Shown here piece by piece: positions 20,487 to 29,346 of a stretch of 64,000 nucleotides of DNA. Each line of letters begins with the position of its first letter. The first letter of the stretch is position 1. The translations under genes and the position numbers were made by a program. The DNA lies in contig NZ_JACIJC010000002.1 of NCBI RefSeq assembly GCF_014199215.1, positions 310,001-374,000 on the forward strand, written 5' to 3'. Below the pieces are notes generated by a model. That model saw only the letters and a program-made list of their open reading frames with translations, was not told the origin of the DNA and ran no database searches. Origin of the DNA: Sphingobium boeckii. GTDB taxonomy: Bacteria > Pseudomonadota > Alphaproteobacteria > Sphingomonadales > Sphingomonadaceae.

Positions 20487-22004
20487 ATGCGAATGATCTC
20501 CATATCCGCACGCATCGTGAACGCAGGCCTGAAATCGCGCGCACCCAGGACGGCGGCGGCGCTGCTGCTGGCCATCTCCACAAGCGCTGCGGTCGCGCAA
20601 ACGACGCAGGAGGACCGTCTGGAAACCGGGCTGCAGGGTCAATCCCTACCGCAGGACAAGCCGGGCAGTATTCTGGCCCAGCCTTATTCCAAAGGCGTGC
20701 ACGTCATAGGTCACGATGGCATCCGCGGCCGTGATTCCAACGTGCAATTGAGCTGGGTCGATCATTGCGCCTATGTCTCGAGCACCGGCGGCCCGTTTCC
20801 GCTTCTGGGCACTGCCAAGGGCGATCCTCTGCTCACCGGCGTCGCGGTGATCGACGTCAGCGATCCCGCACATCCCAAGACCGTGAAATTGCTGCGCGAC
20901 CAAGGCTCCATCGCCGCGCTCGAAACGATGCACGCCATCTCGGCGCCAGGCCGCAAAGTGCTCGCCGCGGGTGCCTATGGCAATGGCCAAGGCGGCGCGC
21001 AGCCCAATGACAAACCGGCCTGGCTCGATATTTACGATGCCTCGGATTGCGCCAATCCTAAGCTGACGGCCGAAGTGAAATGGCCGCAAAATGCGCATAG
21101 CGTGCGCATCTCGCCCAATGGACGCCGCGTCTATGGCACCGTGATTTCACCCTTCACGGGCAAAGGAGGCCTTCAGGTGATGGATATTTCCGATATGAAG
21201 CATCCGCGCTTCATCGGAAAATTCACGGCGACCCGGCCGGACGGGACGAGCTTCGAATTCGCCTCGCACGAGATTTCCTTCAGCGCCGATGAGCGGCGCA
21301 TCTATGCGGGCGTGATCGCATCGACAGGCGGCGATCTGAATGTGGGCAAGCCCCTGATGCCGCCAAGCCGCGATCAACTGGGCACCGAGGGCGGCGGCAT
21401 CTATATTTTCGACAATAGCGATATCGTCGACGGCCGCGCCGATCCGAAACTTCGCCTGATCGGCACGGTGCCGCATGGCGGCTGGCATTCCGTGATGCCG
21501 GCGAACATCAACGGCGTGCCTTATCTCGTCGCCGGATCCGAACTGACGGCGTGCCCAGGCACCTGGCCCCGGATCAGCAATATCGCCGACGAGAAAAAGC
21601 CGTTCATCGCGGGCGAATTCCGGCTTGCCATGAATTACAGCGAAAATTGCACGTCGATGGGGCCGACCGAAAAAGCCACCGGGGGAATGGTCCCCGATCT
21701 GGGCGCGGCGACACTGCATTATAACGATGTGGATAGCGCGACCGATACGCGGCTGGGCCTGTTCAACTTCCTATGGGCCGGGCTGCGGATCGCCGATCTC
21801 AAGGATCCCGCCAAGCCGACCGAGGTGGCCTATTTCAAGCCGGGCGATGCCTGTGGCGGCCATGTCCGCTATGTGGCGAAGACCGGCCATATCTGGCTGA
21901 GCTGCGGCCAGAGCGGTTTTTACGTTCTCGCGCTGAAACCCGAATTGCGCACTGCCCTGGGATTGCCAGCGGTCAAAGCGGTGCGCAAACGCCGGAAACG
22001 CTGA
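20487..22004 (+). CDS. Secreted LVIVD-repeat beta-propeller protein
   Basis: 505 residues with a long signal peptide (cut near SAAVAQ, about residue 38). Repeats of the type GVAVIDVSDPAHPKTVKLLR, GLQVMDISDMKHPRFIGKF and LRIADLKDPAKPTEVAYFK mark LVIVD/beta-propeller blades. Such proteins act outside the cytoplasm, often as scaffolds or binding proteins; no enzyme active site is evident. Four late cysteines (ACPGTW, NCTSM, DACGGH, LSCGQ) could form disulfides. A basic tail (KAVRKRRKR) ends the protein. It lies downstream of the CGSC pair and small secreted protein on the same strand. Confidence 0.85.
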   Translation: MRMISISARIVNAGLKSRAPRTAAALLLAISTSAAVAQTTQEDRLETGLQGQSLPQDKPGSILAQPYSKGVHVIGHDGIRGRDSNVQLSWVDHCAYVSSTGGPFPLLGTAKGDPLLTGVAVIDVSDPAHPKTVKLLRDQGSIAALETMHAISAPGRKVLAAGAYGNGQGGAQPNDKPAWLDIYDASDCANPKLTAEVKWPQNAHSVRISPNGRRVYGTVISPFTGKGGLQVMDISDMKHPRFIGKFTATRPDGTSFEFASHEISFSADERRIYAGVIASTGGDLNVGKPLMPPSRDQLGTEGGGIYIFDNSDIVDGRADPKLRLIGTVPHGGWHSVMPANINGVPYLVAGSELTACPGTWPRISNIADEKKPFIAGEFRLAMNYSENCTSMGPTEKATGGMVPDLGAATLHYNDVDSATDTRLGLFNFLWAGLRIADLKDPAKPTEVAYFKPGDACGGHVRYVAKTGHIWLSCGQSGFYVLALKPELRTALGLPAVKAVRKRRKR

Positions 22005-22007
22005 GTA

Positions 22008-22919
22008 TCACCGGCTGAGGTTTGAAAGATACATGAAGCTCTTGCGGGCGGAATCGATTGGCGCCCCGGCATAGGGCGGCTCCTGCTCAACCGCGAAATG
22101 GCGCACGCCCGCCCGCCGCGCGGCATCGAGCACGCGCCGCCAGTCTATGATGCCAGACCCAATCTCGGTCGTGTCCGCCTTGAGCGCAGTATTCACCTGG
22201 TGGCTCGCGCGGATATCCTTGACGTGCATTAGGCGAAAGCGGCCGGGATAGGCCTTGAGGAAGGTGACGGGATCATGCCCGGCGGCGACCACCCAGCCCG
22301 CATCCATATGAAAATGCACCAATGCCGGATCGGTATTTTCCAGAAGGATCGCAAGCCCGTTGGTCTCTCCGCGCGGCGCAAGCTCCACATTGTGATTGTG
22401 ATAGGCGAAGCGCAATCCATGGCGCTTGAACTCGCGGCCCTTGGCGTTGAGCTGATCCGCGGTGCGGTGCCAGCCATCGACGCTCAGGCCCTCGGCGATC
22501 CGGGCGGTGCCGCCTTCCGGAAACGGGAAAAGCGTGAGCGTGACATACGCGGCCTGCATCAGACGCGCGCCGGCGGCGATGATATGGCTGTCGGTCAACA
22601 GGCTCACGCCGCCGCGCAGCGGACGGGGCAAGATATTGAGGCTGGCGCAGCGAAGCCCCGCATTCGCCAGCAGCGGCCGGAGCGTTTCGGCGGAATGCGT
22701 TTCCAACGTGGCTTCCACCTCGCGATAGCCGATATCCGCCACGGCGCGTAGCGTCTGGCCCGGATCCTGGCGGAACATCGCCGCGAGAACGTAGAGATTA
22801 AGGCCCAGGGGCATGGTACCCTGCGCAAAAAACGGCTTCGCGGCGCGCAGCGACGGCGCACCGCCGATCAGCGCGGCCAGCCCGCCCGTGATCGCCAGCC
22901 TGCGGGATAGGTCGCGCAT
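22008..22919 (-). CDS. Exported sugar phosphate isomerase/epimerase-like TIM-barrel protein
   Basis: 303 residues. The N-terminus MRDLSRRLAITGGLAALIGG has a twin-arginine pair before a hydrophobic stretch, suggesting Tat export and so a folded or cofactor-bearing product. The rest is the xylose isomerase-like (AP endonuclease 2) TIM barrel: IGYREVEATLETH, GLRFAYHNHNVEL, LVHFHMDAGWVVAAG, RFRLMHVKDI and FAVEQEPPY provide His/Glu/Asp metal ligands. AGAGGA lies before the ATG. It converges on the LVIVD gene with only 3 bp between stops. Substrate unknown; carbohydrate or keto-glycoside processing is likely. Confidence 0.85.
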   Translation of the reverse strand: MRDLSRRLAITGGLAALIGGAPSLRAAKPFFAQGTMPLGLNLYVLAAMFRQDPGQTLRAVADIGYREVEATLETHSAETLRPLLANAGLRCASLNILPRPLRGGVSLLTDSHIIAAGARLMQAAYVTLTLFPFPEGGTARIAEGLSVDGWHRTADQLNAKGREFKRHGLRFAYHNHNVELAPRGETNGLAILLENTDPALVHFHMDAGWVVAAGHDPVTFLKAYPGRFRLMHVKDIRASHQVNTALKADTTEIGSGIIDWRRVLDAARRAGVRHFAVEQEPPYAGAPIDSARKSFMYLSNLSR

Positions 22920-22975
22920 ATCATCCTCTTTCCAGCGCCGATGACGCCACCCTGATCGCCAAGCCGCCGGCTTTT

Positions 22976-25900
22976 TTATTGCGGCGCATTCCTCGGCTGC
23001 ATTTTCACCGGCCGGGCCGGCTCGTCAATCGGATCATCATCGCCGGGCGTCTTGGGCGTAATGAACCGCCCGAAATGAGGACGAAGCCGCCACTCGATCC
23101 GCTCGACCAGTTCGTAGACCACGGGCACGAGAAGCAGCGCGAGGATGGTCGAGCTGATCAATCCGCCGATCACGGCGACCGCCATCGGCTGCCTGAAACT
23201 CGCCCCCTCGCCCAGACCCAGCGCCGTAGGCACCATGCCGGCCGCCATCGCCACTGAGGTCATGATGATCGGGCGCGCGCGCTCGCGACAGGCATTGAGG
23301 ATCGCCTCGCGCTGGGATTGCCCCGCATCTTCATCCTCGATCGCGAATTCCACCAGCAGGATCGAATTTTTGGCCGCCAGCCCCAGCAGCATCAACATGC
23401 CGATCAGCACCGGCAGTGTGATGGCCAGTCCGGCGATCTTGAGCGCAACGAACGCGCCGATCAACGTGAGCGGCAATGCGGAGATGATCGTCACGGGCTT
23501 GAAAAAACTGTGGAACAGCAAAACCAGCACCGCATAGATCAAGCCGATCCCCGCGAGCATGGCGATCACGATACTGCCGAAAAGATCGGTCATGGCTTCG
23601 GTGTCGCCGGTCTGCGCCAATTTCACGCCGGGCGGCAGATTGCGCATGATCGGGAGCGCATTGATCTTCTCCAGCGCCTGGCCGAGCGTGACGTCGTTCA
23701 GATCCGCCTTGACCGAAACGCGGCGCGCGCGATCGTAGCGGATGATCTGCCCCGGCCCTTCGTCAAGCGACAGATCGGCGACGCTCCCCAGCGTGGTGGT
23801 CTTGCCGGCCAGGGTGGGCAGGCGCAGATTGGAAATGACGTCCAGGCTCTGGCGATCAGGCTGCGACAGGCGAACGCGGATCGGTATCCGCCGCTCCTGC
23901 GTCGAAAATTTGGAAACATTGGCATCGATGTCGCCGATCGTGGCGACGCGGACCGCTTGCGCGATTGTTCGCGACGACACCTGCAGCCGTGCGGCTTCAT
24001 CAGTCTTGGGCCGGATCACCAATTCCGGCGCGGCTGGCGGCGGCGCGGGCCGGGGCTCCAGTATCTCCGGCAGCGAGCGCATCTGGCGCAGCAATTCCAT
24101 CTGCGCCCGTTCAAGCACCACGCTGTCGTCGCCGGTGAGAACCACTTCCAATCCCGCCTGGCCAAAACCGCTTTCCGTGGCGATGCGCACATCGGGGACA
24201 TCGCGCAAGATGCCCGTGAGCGAGCGCTGAAACGCATCGGTCTTCATCGTGCGATGCCGTTTGAGCACCACCGTCATATGCCCTGAATTCAGTGACCCTT
24301 CACCGCCGACCTGGGCAAAGACGCGCTCCACGTCCGGCATCTCCTGGATCGCGTGGCTCACCCCTTCAACGGCCTCTTCCATCAGCGCGAGCGTGGCACC
24401 CTGCGGTCCCTCGATCGAGAGATAGGCAATGCCCGTATCAGGGACGGGATTGAAGCCGGTGGGCAGCGTGGAGGCCAGCGCGAGGGAGCCGATCAGCAAA
24501 ATCGTACCGCTCGCCAGCGCGAGCCAGGGATGGACGAAATTCCATTCGAGCGCCTTGGCGTAAAATGCCGGCAATGGACGATGCGGTTGGGCCGCCTTGG
24601 GCTTGAGGAAATAGGCGGCAAGCACCGGGGTGAAAAACCGTGCGATCAGCAGCGAGAAGACGACCGCAACGGAGACGGTCAATCCGAACTCGCGAAAGAA
24701 TTGCCCGACCTGCCCCCCCATGAAGGATACCGGCGCGAACACAGCGACGATGGTGGCGGTGGTCGCGATAACCGCAAGGCCGATGGCGTCGGCACCGAGC
24801 AAGGCCGCACGATACGGCGTGGCACCCGCTTCGATCCGCTTTTCGATATTTTCGATCTCAACGATCGCATCGTCGACCAAAATGCCGATCACAAGCGTCA
24901 GGCCGAGCAGACTGATGCTGTTGAGGCTGAACCCCCAGATGGCCATCACCGCAAAGGTGGGGATAAGCGACAGCGGCATGGCGAGCGCCGCGATCACGGT
25001 GGCGCGCCAGCTTCGCAGGAACAGGAACACGACCAGAGCGGCGAGCACCATGCCCTCGATCAATACGTGCATCGTGGCGGTGAAACTGCGGCGGGTGTTG
25101 TCCACCGTGGATACCACCTGAGTGAAGGAAACGCCCGGGTTCGCCTTTTCAAGCCCGGCGATCGCAGCCTTCACCTTGTCTTCGGTGCTGACATCGCTCG
25201 CTTCCTTGGTCTTGCTAACCTGGAAGGCGACCACCGGCCGGCCATCAAGCCGGGCGAAAGCGCGCTGTTCCCCTGCCCCGTCATCCACCAACGCAATATC
25301 GTTCAGCCGGATATAGGCACCCGAGGCCAGTGGGATCGTGGTCGCGCCGATCGCCGCGACATCCCTGGCTTCGCCCAGAACACGCACGGTCTGTTCCGCG
25401 CCGGTAAGATTGGCGCGGCCGCCGGTTTCATTGAGATTCGTGGCGAACAGCGCCGCATTCACCTGCGCCGCCGTGACCCCGAAGGCCGCAAGTCGCTCCG
25501 GATCGAGCGTGATGTTGATCTCGCGGCTGACGCCGCCCACCCGCGCCACCTGCGACACGCCGGATTGAGCCTGGAGCGTGCGGGCGATCGTATTGTCCAC
25601 GAACCACGACAATTCGGCGGGCGACATCTTTGGTGCCGCGACCGCATAAGTGATGATCGGAAGACTGGCGATATCCACGCGGCGCGTCGAGGGCGGGTCG
25701 ATCCCCTGCGGCAGGAGAACCCGCGCCTGCTCCACGGCGGTACGGACATCGTCCGTGGCCTTCTGCATATCGCTGCCGAGTTCGAATTCGGCCGTCGTGT
25801 TCGATGATCCGAGGGAGACCGTGGACGACACATGCCGCAATCCGGCAATCCCCGCGAGCGCATCTTCGACCGGACGCGTGATCTGCGATTCCACTTCGGA

Positions 25901-26074
25901 CGGCGCAGCGCCGCTTTGCGTGACCGACACGACCACGATCGGAAATTCAACATTGGGGAGCTGCTTGACCGGCAGATTGATATAGGAAATCAGGCCGGCC
26001 AGCGTCAGCGCGATCACAAGGAGCACGACCGGCGTCGGCGTCCGGATCGCCCAGGCAGAGACCCGAATGGTCAT
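22976..26074 (-). CDS. RND-family multidrug efflux permease (AcrB/MdtBC-type)
   Basis: 1032 residues, the standard size of the HAE1 family, in the inner membrane. TM1 begins AWAIRTPTPVVLLVIALTL; the proton-relay pair is in LTLVIGILVDDAIVEIENIEKR (TM4, two adjacent Asp). Duplicated large periplasmic loops and the second half (ALPLTLIGAFVALKIAGLA, GMLMLLGLAAKNSILLVEF) are intact. It exports amphiphilic compounds using the proton gradient, with the adaptor and outer membrane factor encoded just upstream in transcription order. It overlaps the adaptor by ATGA and is the last gene of the operon. Confidence 0.96.
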   Translation of the reverse strand: MTIRVSAWAIRTPTPVVLLVIALTLAGLISYINLPVKQLPNVEFPIVVVSVTQSGAAPSEVESQITRPVEDALAGIAGLRHVSSTVSLGSSNTTAEFELGSDMQKATDDVRTAVEQARVLLPQGIDPPSTRRVDIASLPIITYAVAAPKMSPAELSWFVDNTIARTLQAQSGVSQVARVGGVSREINITLDPERLAAFGVTAAQVNAALFATNLNETGGRANLTGAEQTVRVLGEARDVAAIGATTIPLASGAYIRLNDIALVDDGAGEQRAFARLDGRPVVAFQVSKTKEASDVSTEDKVKAAIAGLEKANPGVSFTQVVSTVDNTRRSFTATMHVLIEGMVLAALVVFLFLRSWRATVIAALAMPLSLIPTFAVMAIWGFSLNSISLLGLTLVIGILVDDAIVEIENIEKRIEAGATPYRAALLGADAIGLAVIATTATIVAVFAPVSFMGGQVGQFFREFGLTVSVAVVFSLLIARFFTPVLAAYFLKPKAAQPHRPLPAFYAKALEWNFVHPWLALASGTILLIGSLALASTLPTGFNPVPDTGIAYLSIEGPQGATLALMEEAVEGVSHAIQEMPDVERVFAQVGGEGSLNSGHMTVVLKRHRTMKTDAFQRSLTGILRDVPDVRIATESGFGQAGLEVVLTGDDSVVLERAQMELLRQMRSLPEILEPRPAPPPAAPELVIRPKTDEAARLQVSSRTIAQAVRVATIGDIDANVSKFSTQERRIPIRVRLSQPDRQSLDVISNLRLPTLAGKTTTLGSVADLSLDEGPGQIIRYDRARRVSVKADLNDVTLGQALEKINALPIMRNLPPGVKLAQTGDTEAMTDLFGSIVIAMLAGIGLIYAVLVLLFHSFFKPVTIISALPLTLIGAFVALKIAGLAITLPVLIGMLMLLGLAAKNSILLVEFAIEDEDAGQSQREAILNACRERARPIIMTSVAMAAGMVPTALGLGEGASFRQPMAVAVIGGLISSTILALLLVPVVYELVERIEWRLRPHFGRFITPKTPGDDDPIDEPARPVKMQPRNAPQ

Positions 26075-27147
26075 CGCGCCACCTGCGGCTTGACCGTGTC
26101 ACCATCCAGCACGAATCCCTGACCTCCGGTCAGAACACGCGTGCCCGCAGGCGGGCCGCTCGCCAGCACCACCCATCCGCCGGCGCGCGCGCCGGTCTTC
26201 ACGGGTGTAACGCGGATGCGATTGGCTTTGTCGAGCGCCATCACGCTGCTCCCCGATGCGTCATTGCGCACCGCCGATTCAGGCACGGCCAACGCATCAC
26301 GCAGCGACACCGAAAGCCGCACAGTGGCAAATCCGCCGGGACGCAGATCCCGATTGGGCGCCATCAAAACGCGCGCGCGCCCGAGTTTGGTCTGCGCATC
26401 GATCTCCGCGCTCACCAGCCGCACCGTGCCGCTCATCTCCGCCCCGGAAGGCAGGATGACTTTTGCCTGTTGACCCGCCCTGACCAGGTTGATCGACTGT
26501 TCGGGCACCTCGGCATCGACCTCGACCAGATTGTCGCGTTCGATGCGGAACATGATGGTTCCCGGTGCGGCAATATCGCCCGGACGCACCGCGCGTGACA
26601 ATATGCGGCCTGCCACCGGCGCACGGATGGTCATGAGCCCCTGCTTGACCAGCAAGGATCGCAGCGCCGCCTGCGCCTGCGCCACGGTGGCGTCGGCGGT
26701 GCGCGCTGCCAGACGACGCTCGGCGATCGCCTCTGCAGACAAGACCCCGCTATTTTCCAATCCGGCGACGCGCCCCGCCTCGGTCCGCGCCTTTTCGGCG
26801 GCAATGCGCTGCTGCATCAACACGGCTTGCTGCTGCGCAATATCGGCGCGCAGCAACGTGTCATCGAGTTGCGCCAGCGGCTGCCCCGCTTTCACCTGAT
26901 CATCCTGATCCACGAATACGCGCGAGACCGGATAACCGGAAAGCTGGCTTGCCACCGCGGCTTCCTCGCGCGAGACCAATATGCCCGAAAGCGCCAGTTC
27001 GTTGCTCATCGATCTCAGCGTGACAGGGGCGGTGCTCACCGCGCGTGGCGCGGATGCGGCGCGGGCGGTCTCCTGATCCCCCTCATCACTTTTGGAGCAC
27101 CCGGCGAGCAAGGCTGGCATGGCCAGATATATCAGATAATGGCGCAC
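26071..27147 (-). CDS. RND efflux periplasmic adaptor (membrane fusion protein), lipoprotein
   Basis: 358 residues from a GTG start with GGGAG upstream. The N-terminus MRHYLIYLAMPALLAGCSKS has a lipobox (LAGC), so it is anchored by a lipid. HlyD-like parts follow: LSGYPVSRVFVDQDDQVKAGQPLAQLD (half-motif of the lipoyl domain), a coiled-coil hairpin with many Ala/Glu/Arg (about 100-160), GLMTIRAPVAGRILSRAVRPGDIA (second lipoyl half) and a beta-barrel with VILPSGAEMSGTVRLVSAEID. It links the RND pump with the outer membrane channel. The gene lies 4 bp after the outer membrane factor stop. Confidence 0.95.
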   Translation of the reverse strand: MRHYLIYLAMPALLAGCSKSDEGDQETARAASAPRAVSTAPVTLRSMSNELALSGILVSREEAAVASQLSGYPVSRVFVDQDDQVKAGQPLAQLDDTLLRADIAQQQAVLMQQRIAAEKARTEAGRVAGLENSGVLSAEAIAERRLAARTADATVAQAQAALRSLLVKQGLMTIRAPVAGRILSRAVRPGDIAAPGTIMFRIERDNLVEVDAEVPEQSINLVRAGQQAKVILPSGAEMSGTVRLVSAEIDAQTKLGRARVLMAPNRDLRPGGFATVRLSVSLRDALAVPESAVRNDASGSSVMALDKANRIRVTPVKTGARAGGWVVLASGPPAGTRVLTGGQGFVLDGDTVKPQVAR

Positions 27148-27151
27148 GATT

Positions 27152-28570
27152 TCAGCTCCCGCTGCTTGGGTCAGGATTCCATCCGCCGCCCAGCGCCTTG
27201 AAGCTGGTTACCGCGTTGGTGAGCGTCGATGTCTTGAGCGCGACGAGCGCGATCCGCGCGGCCCGCCAGGCCTGTTCGGTCTGCAGCAGCGTATCGAGAT
27301 CCACGATCCCGGCCTTATAGCCTTGCTGTTGCGCGGAGAATGCGAATTGCGCGCGCTGCTCGGCCAAAATCAGATAGTCCAGTCGATCGAGATCGGCGCT
27401 CAAGGCCGTCAGACTGTTTTCCGCATCGCCATAGGCCGCCTGGACGGCCTGTTCATAAGCGATCACCGCTTGCTCGCCCCGCGCGGTCTGCGCCCCGATC
27501 TGGGAGAGCAGACGCGGGCGATCGAGGATCGGGACAAACAGACCAGCAGCCAGCGTCCATACGCTCGTCGCATAAGCCGCAGGATCGAGCACGCGGGTGA
27601 ACGACGCGCCGGGCTGCAGCGTCAAGCGTGGAAACAGGGCAAGCTGATCGAGCTTCAAATTGCCCGCCGCTGCGCGCAGCCGCTGCTCGGCCTCGCGCAC
27701 ATCCGGGCGCCGCATCATCACATCCGCCGGGGTCAGCGCCGGCGGACGCGGCGGCATCGGCAGGACGGCGGCGATCGGCAGCGTATCGAGCCCATCGGTG
27801 CCACGCCCGAGCAATACCAGCAGCGTGCGCCGCGCGATCGAGAATTGCGACCGCAGATTGACCAGATCGGATTGCGCATTAGCAAGCTGGGTATCGAGCC
27901 GCGCGGCGTCTGATCCCGATCCAAGACCGCTTGTAACGCGCAGCCGCCCGATACGCGCCAATTCCTGCGCGATCCGCAACGTCTCCTGCGCTTCTACGAT
28001 CTGCCCTGCCAGGCCGCGCGCGGCGAACAATTGGGTGGCGACATTGGCGGCGAGGCTCAGACGCGTCGCCTCGAATACAAAGCGCGCCGCCGCGAGGTCA
28101 GCCTCCGCTGCGCCGCGCGCCGCGCTGCGTCGACCAAACAGATCGGCTTCCCAACTGACGTTAAAGCTGCCGCCGAGCGCAACCGAAGTCCCTGCCCCCA
28201 GCAATTGATCCTGGCCCGCCGGCGCGCCGTTGACGCTTGTATCGCTCCGGCTGACCGAAAAGCCGGGATTGCCCTGCGGATCGTAAGGCGTCAGCGCACC
28301 GCGCCTGATTGCCTGCGCCTCACGAAGGCGCGCCAGCGCCGTCCGCGCATCGGGCGCGTCCGACAGTGCCTGATCGACCAGCGACGACAATTGCGCATCA
28401 TCGAACAACAGCCACCATTGCTCGATCGACTGCGCGGAAACGGCGTTCGATTGCGACGCCTCAACCTGGGCCTCGAACTGGCCCGGCACGGTGATTTCGG
28501 GCGCGGGCAGGCGATTGGAAACACAGCCGGTCAATAGCAGAATTCCAGCAAGCGTCAGGCTTTTACGCAC
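27152..28570 (-). CDS. NodT-family outer membrane efflux factor, lipoprotein
   Basis: 472 residues of the TolC-like OMF group. I place the start at a GTG at 28570: it gives a textbook lipoprotein signal (MRKSLTLAGILLLTGC) and is preceded by GGGAGGGGG at the right distance, while ATGs at 28597 or 28588 add a charged tail and lie on or before that site. The body shows WWLLFDDAQLSSLVDQAL and the two repeated helical hairpins typical of NodT proteins. It forms the outer membrane channel of the tripartite pump. The start lies 8 bp inside the end of the TetR gene, so translation is coupled to its regulator. Confidence 0.94.
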   Translation of the reverse strand: MRKSLTLAGILLLTGCVSNRLPAPEITVPGQFEAQVEASQSNAVSAQSIEQWWLLFDDAQLSSLVDQALSDAPDARTALARLREAQAIRRGALTPYDPQGNPGFSVSRSDTSVNGAPAGQDQLLGAGTSVALGGSFNVSWEADLFGRRSAARGAAEADLAAARFVFEATRLSLAANVATQLFAARGLAGQIVEAQETLRIAQELARIGRLRVTSGLGSGSDAARLDTQLANAQSDLVNLRSQFSIARRTLLVLLGRGTDGLDTLPIAAVLPMPPRPPALTPADVMMRRPDVREAEQRLRAAAGNLKLDQLALFPRLTLQPGASFTRVLDPAAYATSVWTLAAGLFVPILDRPRLLSQIGAQTARGEQAVIAYEQAVQAAYGDAENSLTALSADLDRLDYLILAEQRAQFAFSAQQQGYKAGIVDLDTLLQTEQAWRAARIALVALKTSTLTNAVTSFKALGGGWNPDPSSGS

Positions 28571-29180
28571 GATCCGCCCCCTCCCCATAAGCGGCAATGA
28601 ACATCCTGACGGCAGCGTGAGCCGACTCGAGAACTTGCGCCTCGGTCGCCTGATCCATCCCGCCGAACATCAGCCGCAAGGGCAGATCGCCGTGCAGGAG
28701 CGCACACAGATTTCGCGCCATTTCCAGGCAATCGCCGGCGACCAAAACGCCCTTTTCCTGTTCATCCCTAAACAGCAGGACGAGTTGGGGAAGGGCGTGC
28801 GTGTCCGGATCATCCTCGAACGGCCCCAATATCGCGCGGGATTTGGCGCCTTTCGTGATCAGAAGCCGCTGCAGCGCCACGGCGGCAGCACCGGTCTGCA
28901 TTCTCAGATAACCCTCGGCAAATGCGTTGAGCCGCGCCGCCAGCGGCAACGCCGCGTCCCAGGTTTTCAGCAGCGCCGCCGTGGCGGGCACGGCCGCTGC
29001 CGCCAGAACCGCCCCGAGAAGCTCGTCTTTCGATCGAAAATAATTGTAGATCGTGGCTTTGGAACTGCTCATGCGTTCAGCCACATGCGCCAGCGTCGTC
29101 TCATGAAAGCCGCGCAGACTGAACTCAGCCGCCGCGGCATCGAGGATATCCTGTCGCTTCGATTCCGTTTTGACGCGCAC
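28563..29180 (-). CDS. TetR-family regulator of the RND efflux operon
   Basis: 205 residues. The helix-turn-helix is clear: KRQDILDAAAAEFSLRGFHETTLAHVAERMSSSKATIYNYFRSKDELLGAVL. The start is a GTG at 29180, with AAGGA upstream; longer in-frame starts to 29258 give a non-conserved arginine-rich tail. The C-terminal domain resembles TetR_C_7/AcrR-like ligand domains. It is the first gene of the efflux operon and overlaps the outer membrane factor, an arrangement that makes repressor and pump rise together. The ligand is unknown. Confidence 0.93.
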   Translation of the reverse strand: MRVKTESKRQDILDAAAAEFSLRGFHETTLAHVAERMSSSKATIYNYFRSKDELLGAVLAAAAVPATAALLKTWDAALPLAARLNAFAEGYLRMQTGAAAVALQRLLITKGAKSRAILGPFEDDPDTHALPQLVLLFRDEQEKGVLVAGDCLEMARNLCALLHGDLPLRLMFGGMDQATEAQVLESAHAAVRMFIAAYGEGADRA

Positions 29181-29346
29181 GCATATTCCTTTTCCGAACC
29201 CGCGAGTACGCTTAAGACGAACACATGTCCATAGGCCGCGGCGCGGCGCACGCCACAAAAATAGTAGGACTAAAGAGACAGGATTCGCGGCTGTGCGCGT
29301 TCAAAAAATGCCGTGCGGGGACCAAAGACCTGCGTCGGGTGCGCTT

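Noticed and set aside
24353-25807. A 484-codon open frame on the plus strand, opposite the RND permease
   Set aside because: Antisense shadow with Arg/Gly/Asp-rich composition; the permease is intact.
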